Source: a virus. From it: a DNA stretch of 34,286 nt. The notes below the pieces were generated by a model. The model was not told where the DNA came from. It was given only the letters and a program-made list of their open reading frames with translations, and searched no databases. The DNA is taken from positions 1-34,286 of the IMG/VR virus record IMGVR_UViG_3300032770_000068; one strand, 5' to 3'. Position 1 is the stretch's first letter; every line of letters begins with the position of its first letter. A program made the position numbers and the translations under genes. Positions 22,976 to 30,060 of this stretch are shown here, one piece after another.

Positions 22976-23004
22976 AGCTTACAGCCATGACTGTCAGATT
23001 GCAA
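22976..23004 (-). promoter_or_regulatory. Early promoter with dyad, internal to leftward block
   Basis: Leftward TTGCAA, 17-nt spacer, TAAGCT. The spacer holds ACAGTCATGGCTGT, a near-perfect dyad of the early-promoter family. It begins 5 nt past the helicase stop. Confidence 0.75.
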
Positions 23005-23009
23005 GGGGC

Positions 23010-24776
23010 TCAGGAGGGATTTGTGGTACTGATCATCGACATGATGAAATCGATGCGCTGCGTTGCCTTACGCTGCTCGATCAGGTCACTGACCTGACCT
23101 TTGGTCATACCGGCCACGAGCTTCTCAGCGATCCCCAGCCTGCTCAGGTGCCGCACCTGAGCGGCTGAGATTTCCCTGACCCGGCGCCAGGATGCCTTCT
23201 TGCCTGTGTTCAGCGAGCCGAAGCGTTCCCCGCCCGGCTCCTCCAGCGCCTGCTCGGCGCGGCTCATGGCCTCTTCGATCGACCAGGCACCCGCGAAAAG
23301 TAGCCCGGCCTGCTCTCCGCCGATCGGAGACAACACGTCCTTGCTCAGGAACATGACGTCCCACGTCGGCTCGGGCTCGGTAGCGTCCGCGCCGGACAAC
23401 TGGTGCTGGCCGGGGACCAGGACCAGGTAAGCGAACTGGGCAGGGAGGAACAGCGTGCCGCCGTCGGTGCGCATCCAGGAATACTCACTGCGAGCGATCG
23501 GATCGAAATCAACCACTTCGGTGACGCCGATGTACTCCTCGGGCTCGTCGCTCTCCGAGGCCTGCCTCTCCTCGATCTCGTCCAACAGCTCCTCGGCGTC
23601 GAGCAGCGTCTCTAGCTCCTCGTGCTGGCCAACCACCTCGGGTGAGCTGGACAAGTCGATCCACGCCCGCAGGCTCATGTCCCGGCTCACGCCCGTCACG
23701 TCGAGCAGGAGACAATCCTGATCACGCACAGGCACGCCGGATTCTTTGTCCGGCCGCCCGCCCCGACCGGCCATCTGCACATAGAGACCCGCCGACCTGG
23801 TTGGGCGCCCCATGATGACCACGGAGATGCTCGGCTCATCGAATCCCTCGGTGAAAACCGCGCAATTCCACACCACGCGGATTTCTCCGGACTTCAGTTT
23901 CTTGACGATCAGGCGCCTCTCAGCGTCAGGCGTCCGGCCGCTGACCACCTCTGTACTGATGCCCAGCTCGCGGAAAGCGTCGGCGTACAGGTGAGCCGAC
24001 TCGACCGTCGGGGCGAAGCCAATTCCTTTCCGGTCGGCAGCATGCTCGATGTAGGCCTCGGCCACCACCTGGGGCGCAAGGGAGCGCTCCAGCTCCTCGG
24101 CCAGCTCGGCGTCTTTGAAATCTCCTCCCCGGGTGCCGACGCGTTTCAGGTCCAGGTCGGGCACGATGACGCGCTTACCCCGGAAGTTGATCAAGAATCC
24201 GTTCCGGATCGCCCACTCGATCGACTTGGTATAGACGACGTCCTCGAAGGTGTCGCCCAGCTTGCGTTTGTCGGAGCGGACGAATGTGGCCGTGAATCCG
24301 GCCAGCAGGGCACCGTCGGCCGGGGCCTGTTCGCCGTCCGGCCCGATCACCCCGTAGTGCTCGAAAATGGCCTGATAGGTGCTCGCGGCGGCGCGATGCG
24401 TCTCGTCACAGATGACGAGCCCGACATTGCGGATCTGGTTGCGTCGTTTCGCGTTGCGCAGAGTGGCCACCGATGCCACCACCACGTGTGCGGTCGGCTG
24501 ATTCAGGTGCGCCTTGACGATCCCGACCCGCTTGCCCGTCACGATGCCGCGCAGCCTGAGCGTGGCCTGAGTGATCAGCTCCTCGGTGTGCGCGAGCACG
24601 AGAACGCGTTTACCGGGATGCTCGTCCAGGAAGCGCGCCGCCAGCAGACTGAAAACCGTGGTTTTCCCTGTCCCCGTCGGCAGCACAACGGCCAGGGCGC
24701 GCTTACCCGAGCGCCACCCGTCGTGCAGGGCCTCGATCGCCTCGCGCTGATAGGCCCGATCCTCGACCGTGCTCAC
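23010..24776 (-). CDS. SF2 DEAD/DEAH-type helicase
   Basis: A 588-aa helicase of the RecG/UvrB-like or type III restriction-like superfamily 2. Motif I PTGTGKT (33-39), II DETH (124-127), III TAT (162-164), VI QMAGRGGR (334-341). It should unwind DNA or remodel forks with ATP. The C-terminal ~230 residues lack a recognised domain. GTG at 24776 overlaps the upstream stop as GTGA and is preferred to GTG/ATG further upstream. It probably serves phage replication with the prim-pol protein. Confidence 0.9.
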   Translation of the reverse strand: MSTVEDRAYQREAIEALHDGWRSGKRALAVVLPTGTGKTTVFSLLAARFLDEHPGKRVLVLAHTEELITQATLRLRGIVTGKRVGIVKAHLNQPTAHVVVASVATLRNAKRRNQIRNVGLVICDETHRAAASTYQAIFEHYGVIGPDGEQAPADGALLAGFTATFVRSDKRKLGDTFEDVVYTKSIEWAIRNGFLINFRGKRVIVPDLDLKRVGTRGGDFKDAELAEELERSLAPQVVAEAYIEHAADRKGIGFAPTVESAHLYADAFRELGISTEVVSGRTPDAERRLIVKKLKSGEIRVVWNCAVFTEGFDEPSISVVIMGRPTRSAGLYVQMAGRGGRPDKESGVPVRDQDCLLLDVTGVSRDMSLRAWIDLSSSPEVVGQHEELETLLDAEELLDEIEERQASESDEPEEYIGVTEVVDFDPIARSEYSWMRTDGGTLFLPAQFAYLVLVPGQHQLSGADATEPEPTWDVMFLSKDVLSPIGGEQAGLLFAGAWSIEEAMSRAEQALEEPGGERFGSLNTGKKASWRRVREISAAQVRHLSRLGIAEKLVAGMTKGQVSDLIEQRKATQRIDFIMSMISTTNPS

Positions 24777-25036
24777 CAGCACTCCCGCTGACCGCTCGCG
24801 TGCACGATGAAGCAGGCTTCGCATCGGTCGGCGGCAGTCTTCCCGTGCGGCATCACAGGGATCGGCTTTTTACTCTTCGGGGCCGCGTAGTCACGCGGCT
24901 CGGGCGCGTACTCCTCGGCGCACTCGGCGTGCACGTACTCAAGGCGATCTCCGCCCACCGTTTCGATCTCGTGACCAGGCAGGATGCTGTTCCCGCATGC
25001 CGGACAGCGTGTCTGGTACCTCGCCCCGAAGCTCAC
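24773..25036 (-). CDS. Zinc-finger protein
   Basis: An 87-aa protein with RCPACGNSILPGHEI and VHAECAEEY (CxxC...HxxC), a zinc-ribbon like the N-terminus of PARP-type or phage single-strand-binding zinc fingers, plus a second pair CEACF/ECW at the C-terminus. Both ends are coupled (GTGA overlaps). It may help the adjacent helicase bind DNA. Confidence 0.75.
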   Translation of the reverse strand: MSFGARYQTRCPACGNSILPGHEIETVGGDRLEYVHAECAEEYAPEPRDYAAPKSKKPIPVMPHGKTAADRCEACFIVHASGQRECW

Positions 25037-25626
25037 GAGATTCTCCCCGCAGTCTCACAGTCGTGAGTCATTCCGCCGGTCACGCCGCACGAGCAGCGCT
25101 GCTCGGCCACGACGGCCCCCGGGAACGCTTCGGTGAGCAAAAAGATCGCGTGCCGCTCGGGGCTCATCAGGATCTCGCATGAGGTGGCCGGGTCGTACTG
25201 CTGAAGCCCAGGGTTCGCCGTCAGGTCCATCCGCAGCTCAGCATGCCGCCACTTGCGCGGACGCCATTCATTCGTCACGTTCCAGACCCCGTAGGTGCTG
25301 CGAGTGACGGTGCACTCGTCGACACCGATGCGGATCCGGTCGTTGGCCAGGGCCGCGCCGAGTGTGGCCGGGATCCACCGGGGCACTTCGGCGCTGACGG
25401 ATGCATCGTTGTGAGCCTCACAGGTCAGCAAGCCGTGCGGAATCGCGTTGCCGTCCTCGGGACACCTGTGCCTGCCGGAACGGCATTCCGGGCACGCGCC
25501 CAGGAACTGTTCGACAGCTCGCCCGAACGCCCCCCCCTGGGAGGACCTCGGCCAGCTGCCAGGCTTGGGGTTGTCGAAGGCCAGATTGAGCGCGGCTTCG
25601 ATGAGTCCGATTTCTTCAGGCGTCAC
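25033..25626 (-). CDS. Hypothetical Cys-containing early protein
   Basis: A 197-aa protein of unknown function. There are two Cys clusters: ACPECRSGRHRCPED (~44-58) and CSCGVTGGMTHDC near the C-terminus, likely zinc sites. The middle is alpha/beta with no recognised motif. GTG start behind a strong GAGGAGG within the CCCACGAAG leader. It is the first gene of the exonuclease/helicase leftward operon. Confidence 0.75.
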   Translation of the reverse strand: MTPEEIGLIEAALNLAFDNPKPGSWPRSSQGGAFGRAVEQFLGACPECRSGRHRCPEDGNAIPHGLLTCEAHNDASVSAEVPRWIPATLGAALANDRIRIGVDECTVTRSTYGVWNVTNEWRPRKWRHAELRMDLTANPGLQQYDPATSCEILMSPERHAIFLLTEAFPGAVVAEQRCSCGVTGGMTHDCETAGRIS

Positions 25627-25657
25627 CGGATCCTCCTCTTCGTGGGATGTGACCTAG

Positions 25658-25694
25658 CAGTGACCACTGTAGGCCCCTGGCGCCTCACGGTCAA
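25658..25694 (-). promoter_or_regulatory. Early promoter and dyad of helicase operon
   Basis: Leftward TTGACC (25694-25689), 17-nt spacer, TACAGT (25671-25666). A dyad CAGTG-N2-CACTG (25658-25669) overlaps the -10 and start region, a shifted version of the family's dyad, suggesting repression. Confidence 0.65.
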
Positions 25695-25710
25695 GGGCCG
25701 GAGAGAGAAA

Positions 25711-25740
25711 GGGCGGTGCATGCGCTCCCATGCACCGCCC
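25711..25740 (-). terminator. Intrinsic terminator of I36-like gene
   Basis: Perfect 12-bp stem GGGCGGTGCATG/CATGCACCGCCC, loop 6 nt, followed on the leftward strand by TTTCTCTCT. It ends transcription of the secreted protein gene and isolates the helicase operon. Confidence 0.82.
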
Positions 25741-25766
25741 GCCTTCCCGCAGAGGAGCTTACGCGG

Positions 25767-26255
25767 TCACCCTGTGTAGGTCAGGCGCAGTGACGTGATC
25801 CGGTGATACGCGTAGAGCCCGGACGCGATGCCGATCTCTCGCAGATCGGGCCAGAGAGTGTCCCCCAGGTGGAAATCGTTGCTGGACGCAAGACCGCCCG
25901 AGTAGTTGCAATTGACCCAGTCGAATACGTCGACGTGCCAGCCGGACCCCCACCCGCTGTCGTTGACGACGAAGCTCGCGCTGTTGTCGGTCACGGCGGT
26001 GCCGTTGGGCCAGTACGCCATGGGGGCCGTCAAGTTGATGCACGAGTTCGGCGCGTAGTACAGGTTCGTCAGGGTGGATTTCCAGCCGGGGTTGGCATCG
26101 CCGGAGGGGGCTCCGTAGTCGAGCCACTGGTACAGGCACACGTACCCGTCCGGGCAACCGTGCACGGACGACGCGTAGGACGGGGTGGCGCCAAGGGTCA
26201 GGGACAGGCCCAGCGCGGCCAGCAGCGCGGCCAGCGCGCGGAAAGGAAGCTTCAT
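25767..26255 (-). CDS. Secreted peptidase-inhibitor I36-like protein
   Basis: A 162-aa protein with an N-terminal Sec signal (MKLPFRALAALLAALGLSL..., cleavage probably after PSYA). The mature part starts HGCPDGYVCLYQW and has NSASFVVNDSGW, the signature of peptidase inhibitor family I36 (Streptomyces SMPI type, crystallin-like fold), which inhibits metalloproteases. It has its own promoter and terminator, typical of a moron. TAAAGT lies 7 nt before the ATG with no ribosome binding site, suggesting leaderless mRNA. The upstream in-frame ATG (26303) lies in the promoter. Confidence 0.82.
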   Translation of the reverse strand: MKLPFRALAALLAALGLSLTLGATPSYASSVHGCPDGYVCLYQWLDYGAPSGDANPGWKSTLTNLYYAPNSCINLTAPMAYWPNGTAVTDNSASFVVNDSGWGSGWHVDVFDWVNCNYSGGLASSNDFHLGDTLWPDLREIGIASGLYAYHRITSLRLTYTG

Positions 26256-26258
26256 GGG

Positions 26259-26287
26259 TTGCACTTTAGCATGCATGACTGTAGGGT
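26259..26287 (+). promoter_or_regulatory. Divergent early promoter with shared dyad region
   Basis: Rightward TTGCAC, 17-nt spacer, TAGGGT; the spacer ends GCATGCATGACTG. The leftward -10 of the inhibitor gene (TAAAGT, 26268-26263) overlaps it, so a regulator bound here would affect both directions. Confidence 0.75.
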
Positions 26288-26326
26288 GGTGGACGTACCG
26301 CACCGGCGCCCACGAAGGAGCAAGAA

Positions 26327-26572
26327 ATGCGCATCATGGATCGCCTCATGCAGACCAGCATCGACGTCGACCGGATCATGCTGCTACCGATCGGGGACAT
26401 CCTGATCGACATCGACGCAGGGCACATCGTCGTGGGATTCGAGCCTACCGACGACGGCCCGGACGTCGAGTGGTGGACCGCGACGCGCTACGACGACGAG
26501 GGCACTGAGTCGTTGATCTACGAGGGGACCGACGTGGCTGCCCTGATCCGCCGCCTGCTCGCGGCCCGCTAG
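26327..26572 (+). CDS. Small hypothetical early protein
   Basis: An 81-aa acidic protein (ILIDIDAGHIVVGFEPTDDGPD, then YEGTDVAALIRRLLAAR) of unknown function, with an alpha/beta look. It has the CCCACGAAGGAG leader before its ATG and is the first rightward gene after the divergent promoter. Confidence 0.75.
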   Translation: MRIMDRLMQTSIDVDRIMLLPIGDILIDIDAGHIVVGFEPTDDGPDVEWWTATRYDDEGTESLIYEGTDVAALIRRLLAAR

Positions 26573-26580
26573 CCGCACCG

Positions 26581-27200
26581 GAAACCTGATCCCGCGAAGG
26601 AGTCCCATGGAAACCAGAGTGATCAATTCCAGCGTCGCCGTTGAGCTGGGGGGAGAGGACAGGCCCCTCTTCAACTCCGGCATGCACCCGCGAGCCGTCC
26701 GGGCGGAGATGGTGGAGGTGTTCTACGAGCCTGACGCGTGGGTCATCGTCTTTGGGCTTGAGGTCAAGGAAGATGGCACGCCGGACACGATCCGAGGCAG
26801 GCGGAGCTGGTCGAGGTGGACCGAGGAGCCCTGTCCTGACTGGCTGGAGCAGTTGATCGAGCAGTACCGGCCGCAAGATCTCGAAGCGTGAAAACCTGAC
26901 CCCGCGAAGGAGTCCCATGAAAACCAGAGTGATCAATTCCAGCGTCGCCGTTGAGCTGAAGGGAGAGGACAGGCCCCTCTTCAACTCCGGCACGCACCCG
27001 CGAGCCGTCCAGGCGGAGATGGTGGAGGTGTTCTACGGGTCCACCGCCTGGGTCGTCGTCTCCGGGCCTGAGATCAAGAAAGATGGCACGCCGGACACGA
27101 TCCGAGGCAGGCGGAGCTGGTCGAGGTGGACCGAGGAGCCCTGTCCTGACTGGCTGGAGCGGTTGATCGAGCAGTACCGGCCGCAAGATCTCGAAGCGTG
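26581..27200 (+). repeat. Tandem 310-bp duplication
   Basis: Two head-to-tail units (26581-26890, 26891-27200), each holding a ribosome binding site and a 94-aa gene, in exact 310-bp register. The start of a third unit (AAAACCTG) is seen at 27201, where it forms the beginning of the next small gene. The high identity suggests a recent event. Confidence 0.92.
26607..26891 (+). CDS. Duplicated hypothetical protein, copy 1
   Basis: A 94-aa protein (METRVINSSVAVELGGEDRP...) with a beta-rich N-terminal half and the conserved C-terminal block DTIRGRRSWSRWTEEPC. It is nearly identical to the next gene at both ends; most differences lie at residues 41-58. No domain was recognised. GAAGGAG lies 6 nt before the ATG. 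Confidence 0.8.
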   Translation: METRVINSSVAVELGGEDRPLFNSGMHPRAVRAEMVEVFYEPDAWVIVFGLEVKEDGTPDTIRGRRSWSRWTEEPCPDWLEQLIEQYRPQDLEA

Positions 27201-27201
27201 A
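26917..27201 (+). CDS. Duplicated hypothetical protein, copy 2
   Basis: A 94-aa copy of the preceding gene. The central segment has diverged (EPDAWVIVFGLEVKED in copy 1, GSTAWVVVSGPEIKKD here) while the last 36 residues differ by one. The pattern of variation in one exposed segment suggests relaxed or diversifying selection on it. Its stop overlaps the next start as GTGA. Confidence 0.8.
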   Translation: MKTRVINSSVAVELKGEDRPLFNSGTHPRAVQAEMVEVFYGSTAWVVVSGPEIKKDGTPDTIRGRRSWSRWTEEPCPDWLERLIEQYRPQDLEA

Positions 27202-27305
27202 AAACCTGGAAGATGAGGCGCCTGCTGACCAGTGTGCTGGTCCTGCTGACCGCGTACAACGCATCCCTGATCGGGATGCACCTGCACCTGCTCGTCCGGT
27301 ACTAG
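27198..27305 (+). CDS. Tiny single-pass membrane protein
   Basis: A 35-aa protein (MKTWKMRRLLTSVLVLLTAY then NASLIGMHLHLLVRY) with basic N-terminus and one hydrophobic helix. GTG at 27198 overlaps the previous stop (GTGA); ATG at 27213 is an alternative. It could be a membrane-acting peptide or toxin-like product; unknown. Confidence 0.55.
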   Translation: MKTWKMRRLLTSVLVLLTAYNASLIGMHLHLLVRY

Positions 27306-27325
27306 GGTCGAGTCTCCGGGGTAAC

Positions 27326-27382
27326 GAGACGGCCCCCGAGCGCGTACCTCCCCCAGGGGAGGGGCGAATCGGGGGCCGTCTC
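27326..27382 (+). terminator. Large double hairpin before replication gene
   Basis: Perfect 14-bp stem GAGACGGCCCCCGA/TCGGGGGCCGTCTC (27326-27339 with 27369-27382) enclosing a second stem CCTCCCC/GGGGAGG (27347-27353 with 27356-27362). It sits 39 nt upstream of the prim-pol gene, with no U-tract. It may attenuate transcription into the replication gene or act in replication. Confidence 0.65.
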
Positions 27383-27420
27383 GTGTCTCCCACGAAAGAG
27401 AACAGATCGGAGCATAGCGC

Positions 27421-29481
27421 ATGACGCAGTTGTTCGAGCCCGAGCCGCTGGAGACAGATGATGCCGATCCGATTCTGGACGCGGCACTGCGGTACGCCGC
27501 GCAAGGCCTGGCGGTTTTTCCGGTACGGCTCGGAGTGCGCGGGGACGGCAAAAAGGACGTCAGCCCGATCGCGGCCTGGCGCTCGGCCAGCACCGCCGAC
27601 CCCGCCACGATCATCGGCTGGTTCACCGGTCCGTGGCAGGGGTGCGCGCTGGCTGCGGATACTGGCAAATCGGGCGTGGTGGTGATCGACCAGGACGTCT
27701 CCGACGGTAAACGCGGACCGCAGGAGTGGGACGCGATCGGGCAGAAGAGCGAGCTGAGGGTGAACACCCCCTCAGGCGGTCGTCACGACTGGTTCCGGGC
27801 CGACGACGCGCACCCGGTCACCGTGGACAACTCCGGCGCGGTGGCTGACGGGGTGGACGTGCGCGGCCAGGGGGGATTCGTCTTCCTGCCGCCCAGTGCC
27901 GACCCGAGGGGCGGGGCGTGGACATGGGAGTCGGAGCCGGAGGACCTCACCGAGCTGCCCGCGGTCCCGCCGGTCGTGATCGAGCGGATGGCCGCCAGGC
28001 AGGCCGGTCGGCGCGAAGCGCCCCTGATCAAAAACGGTCAGGATGATGGGCAGCTTTTCGAGCGTGGCGGCGGTCCGAAGACGCGGCGGGCCGCGTTCAC
28101 GATGCTCGGGCAGGAGCTGCATGAGCTGGCGGGCCTCATCGAGCAGGGCAGCTCGCGCAGTCACCTGGTCGCCACTCGAATCGCCCCGATGGCGGGACAC
28201 GGGATCGATGTCTTCTGGTCCTACGACTACGCTCACGACGCGATCATGGCCGTATGCAGGGCAAACGGATTCGTAGCCGCGCACGGCGAACGATACGTCA
28301 GTCAGCAGATCAGCCGGGGGCTGGATTTCGGCTCTGAGCAGCCCTGGACAGAGGTGCCCGAGACGGCACCCGGCCAGAGCCCCGCGCCCGGTCAGCGCGG
28401 CAAGAGCCTGAAAGATCAACTCGTCACGCTGGCCGACCTGAGGGCGATGCCCGCACCTGAACACCTGATCAAGGGCATCTTGACCAAGCATTCTGGGACG
28501 TGGCTGATCGCCGCGCCCGGCGGTTTCAAAAGTTTCCTGGCGCTGGACTGGGCCGCGCACATCGCGACCGGCCGCCCGTGGATGGGCAGGAAAACCCGCC
28601 AGGAAGACGTGCTGTACGTGGTGGGTGAGGGTGTGCACGGCATCGGCAAGCGGCTGACGGCGTGGGCGTTCGCGCACGGCCAGAGCACGCACAGGCTGAG
28701 AGTGCTGCCGGTGGCCGTGCAGGCACGCGGCTACGGCGGGGCGGGGCTGTCCGAACAGTGGGGCGAGCTGGTCGAGCTGGTACGGGAGATGCGGCCCGGC
28801 CTGATCGTGCTGGACACGCAGGCCCGGATGACCGTGGGACTGAACGAGAACGACGCCAGGGACACGGGGATATTCCTCGACGGGGTAGAGCGGCTGAAGC
28901 AAGCCTCGGGGGCCTGCGTGCTGGTTGTGCATCACACGGGCCGCAACGGGAATGACGCGCGGGGGTCGTCCGCCATCGACGGCGCACAGGATGCCGAATG
29001 GAAGTTGACCAGGCCGGACAAGGGGCTGAGGGCCACGCTCACGTGCGAGAAGAGCAAGGACACCGACGACACGGCCAGGATCGACTTGGTGCTGCGCGTA
29101 GTGCCTGTGGGCGTCGATGAGGACGGCCAGCAAGTCACCTCGCTGGTGGTGGGGGATTCGAACGCGTTTGTGCAGGTCCAGGTTCGCGATGCCGTGTCCC
29201 CGGGGGAGCGTGGCGCGGCAATCCTGCTGGCCGAGGGGGAGACCGACGAGGCTCGCAGGCTGGTCCTGATGATGCTGGCCGAGCATGACCCGAGGGGTAA
29301 CGGCCTGAGCCGGGCGGAGATACAGGCCCTCGGTAATGAGGCCCTGAAGGCGGGCAACGGCAATCGGACAAAATATGACAGATCGGTGTACACGCGAGCC
29401 CTGAACAGGCTGTGCGAGGACGGGAAGGTGACCTCCGACGACCGCCCCACTCCCCGCTACAGAATGTCTGATTTAACCTAG
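27421..29481 (+). CDS. Primase-polymerase/RepA-type helicase replication protein
   Basis: A 686-aa replication protein. Residues ~15-195 are a bifunctional prim-pol domain: GLAVFPV, PIAAWRSAS, the acidic VVVIDQD (Asp90, Asp92), TPSGGRHDWFR and GVDVRGQGGFVFLPPS. Residues ~335-590 are a RecA-fold RepA-like ATPase with Walker A APGGFKSF (365-372) and Walker B LIVLDT (461-466). The C-terminus resembles a winged helix. It should initiate and prime replication, most likely at the adjacent repeats. Three Q-L-F motifs are near residues 3-5 and 211-213, similar to those in other early proteins. Confidence 0.9.
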   Translation: MTQLFEPEPLETDDADPILDAALRYAAQGLAVFPVRLGVRGDGKKDVSPIAAWRSASTADPATIIGWFTGPWQGCALAADTGKSGVVVIDQDVSDGKRGPQEWDAIGQKSELRVNTPSGGRHDWFRADDAHPVTVDNSGAVADGVDVRGQGGFVFLPPSADPRGGAWTWESEPEDLTELPAVPPVVIERMAARQAGRREAPLIKNGQDDGQLFERGGGPKTRRAAFTMLGQELHELAGLIEQGSSRSHLVATRIAPMAGHGIDVFWSYDYAHDAIMAVCRANGFVAAHGERYVSQQISRGLDFGSEQPWTEVPETAPGQSPAPGQRGKSLKDQLVTLADLRAMPAPEHLIKGILTKHSGTWLIAAPGGFKSFLALDWAAHIATGRPWMGRKTRQEDVLYVVGEGVHGIGKRLTAWAFAHGQSTHRLRVLPVAVQARGYGGAGLSEQWGELVELVREMRPGLIVLDTQARMTVGLNENDARDTGIFLDGVERLKQASGACVLVVHHTGRNGNDARGSSAIDGAQDAEWKLTRPDKGLRATLTCEKSKDTDDTARIDLVLRVVPVGVDEDGQQVTSLVVGDSNAFVQVQVRDAVSPGERGAAILLAEGETDEARRLVLMMLAEHDPRGNGLSRAEIQALGNEALKAGNGNRTKYDRSVYTRALNRLCEDGKVTSDDRPTPRYRMSDLT

Positions 29482-29486
29482 TATCA

Positions 29487-29708
29487 CCCTGTGCAAATGC
29501 CTGTGCAAACGATCTTGGCGTGCACAGGCTTTGCACAGGCATTTGCACAGGGTCCGTGCACAGGGTGTGCACAGGCTTGCACAGGGTCTGACCAGCACTT
29601 TGCACAGGCTTGCACAGGCTTGCACACCTAGTCACCATGCAAGGTGTGCACATCCTCTCTCTCTCTTAGGAGAGAGGGTGCTGCGCACAGGTCGGACTTT
29701 GCACAGGG
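29487..29708. repeat. Iteron-like repeat region, candidate replication origin
   Basis: Ten exact GCACAGG units (29522, 29533, 29545, 29558, 29569, 29579, 29602, 29612, 29685, 29701) plus two inverted copies (29488, 29500), mostly 10-13 bp apart. A perfect 23-bp inverted repeat pairs 29487-29509 with 29530-29552. A CT-rich hairpin (about 29655-29676) and CTAGTC/GACTAG (29718-29733) follow. No gene is supported in 29482-29793. Position right after a Rep gene fits an origin. Confidence 0.72.
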
Positions 29709-29747
29709 CGAAACCCCTAGTCGAATGACTAGAAAAGAGCGGATTCG

Positions 29748-29765
29748 CAGTCAATACTGTAGGGT
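29748..29765 (+). promoter_or_regulatory. Early -10 with dyad, weak -35
   Basis: CAGTCAATACTG followed directly by TAGGGT, as at the other early promoters, but the expected -35 position shows no TTG. It may need an activator or be an operator only. It faces the 88-aa gene. Confidence 0.6.
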
Positions 29766-29793
29766 TAGGCGAAACCCACGGAAGGACGAGATC

Positions 29794-30060
29794 ATGATCA
29801 GGTTCGAGCGCACCTTGAGCGATGCGGAGATCTCCGCACTCATCGACGGCGTCACCGGCCACCCCCTGGCCGTACGGGGCGCACTGGCCGAGGCCGGGCT
29901 GATCGGGCCGGGTGGCGAGCCGACCCGACTGGGTCAGGTGGTGCGGATGAGGGAATTCGATGCCCTCCTCGACCGTGAGTTCGGCCCCGTGCGCCCGCTG
30001 AGAGCCGCGCTGAGCGCTCAAAAGGCCTCGGTGGTAGTCGGGGGCAGGGTTCGGGCATGA
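29794..30060 (+). CDS. Small hypothetical protein
   Basis: An 88-aa protein, helical, with FERTLSDAEISALIDGV and LGQVVRMREFDALLDREFG. ATG at 29794 has GAAGGA upstream and the CCCACGGAAGGA leader; the upstream in-frame region belongs to the repeats. No recognised domain; it is coupled by ATGA to the resolvase gene. Confidence 0.72.
   Translation: MIRFERTLSDAEISALIDGVTGHPLAVRGALAEAGLIGPGGEPTRLGQVVRMREFDALLDREFGPVRPLRAALSAQKASVVVGGRVRA

Noticed and set aside
29487-29708. CRISPR array
   Set aside because: Repeat units are 7-10 bp with spacing near one helical turn; there are no 25-35-bp spacers and no cas genes.
29482-29728. Open frames through the GCACAGG repeats (rightward 29531-29728, leftward 29135-29653)
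   Set aside because: The proteins are low-complexity products of the repeats without start signals.
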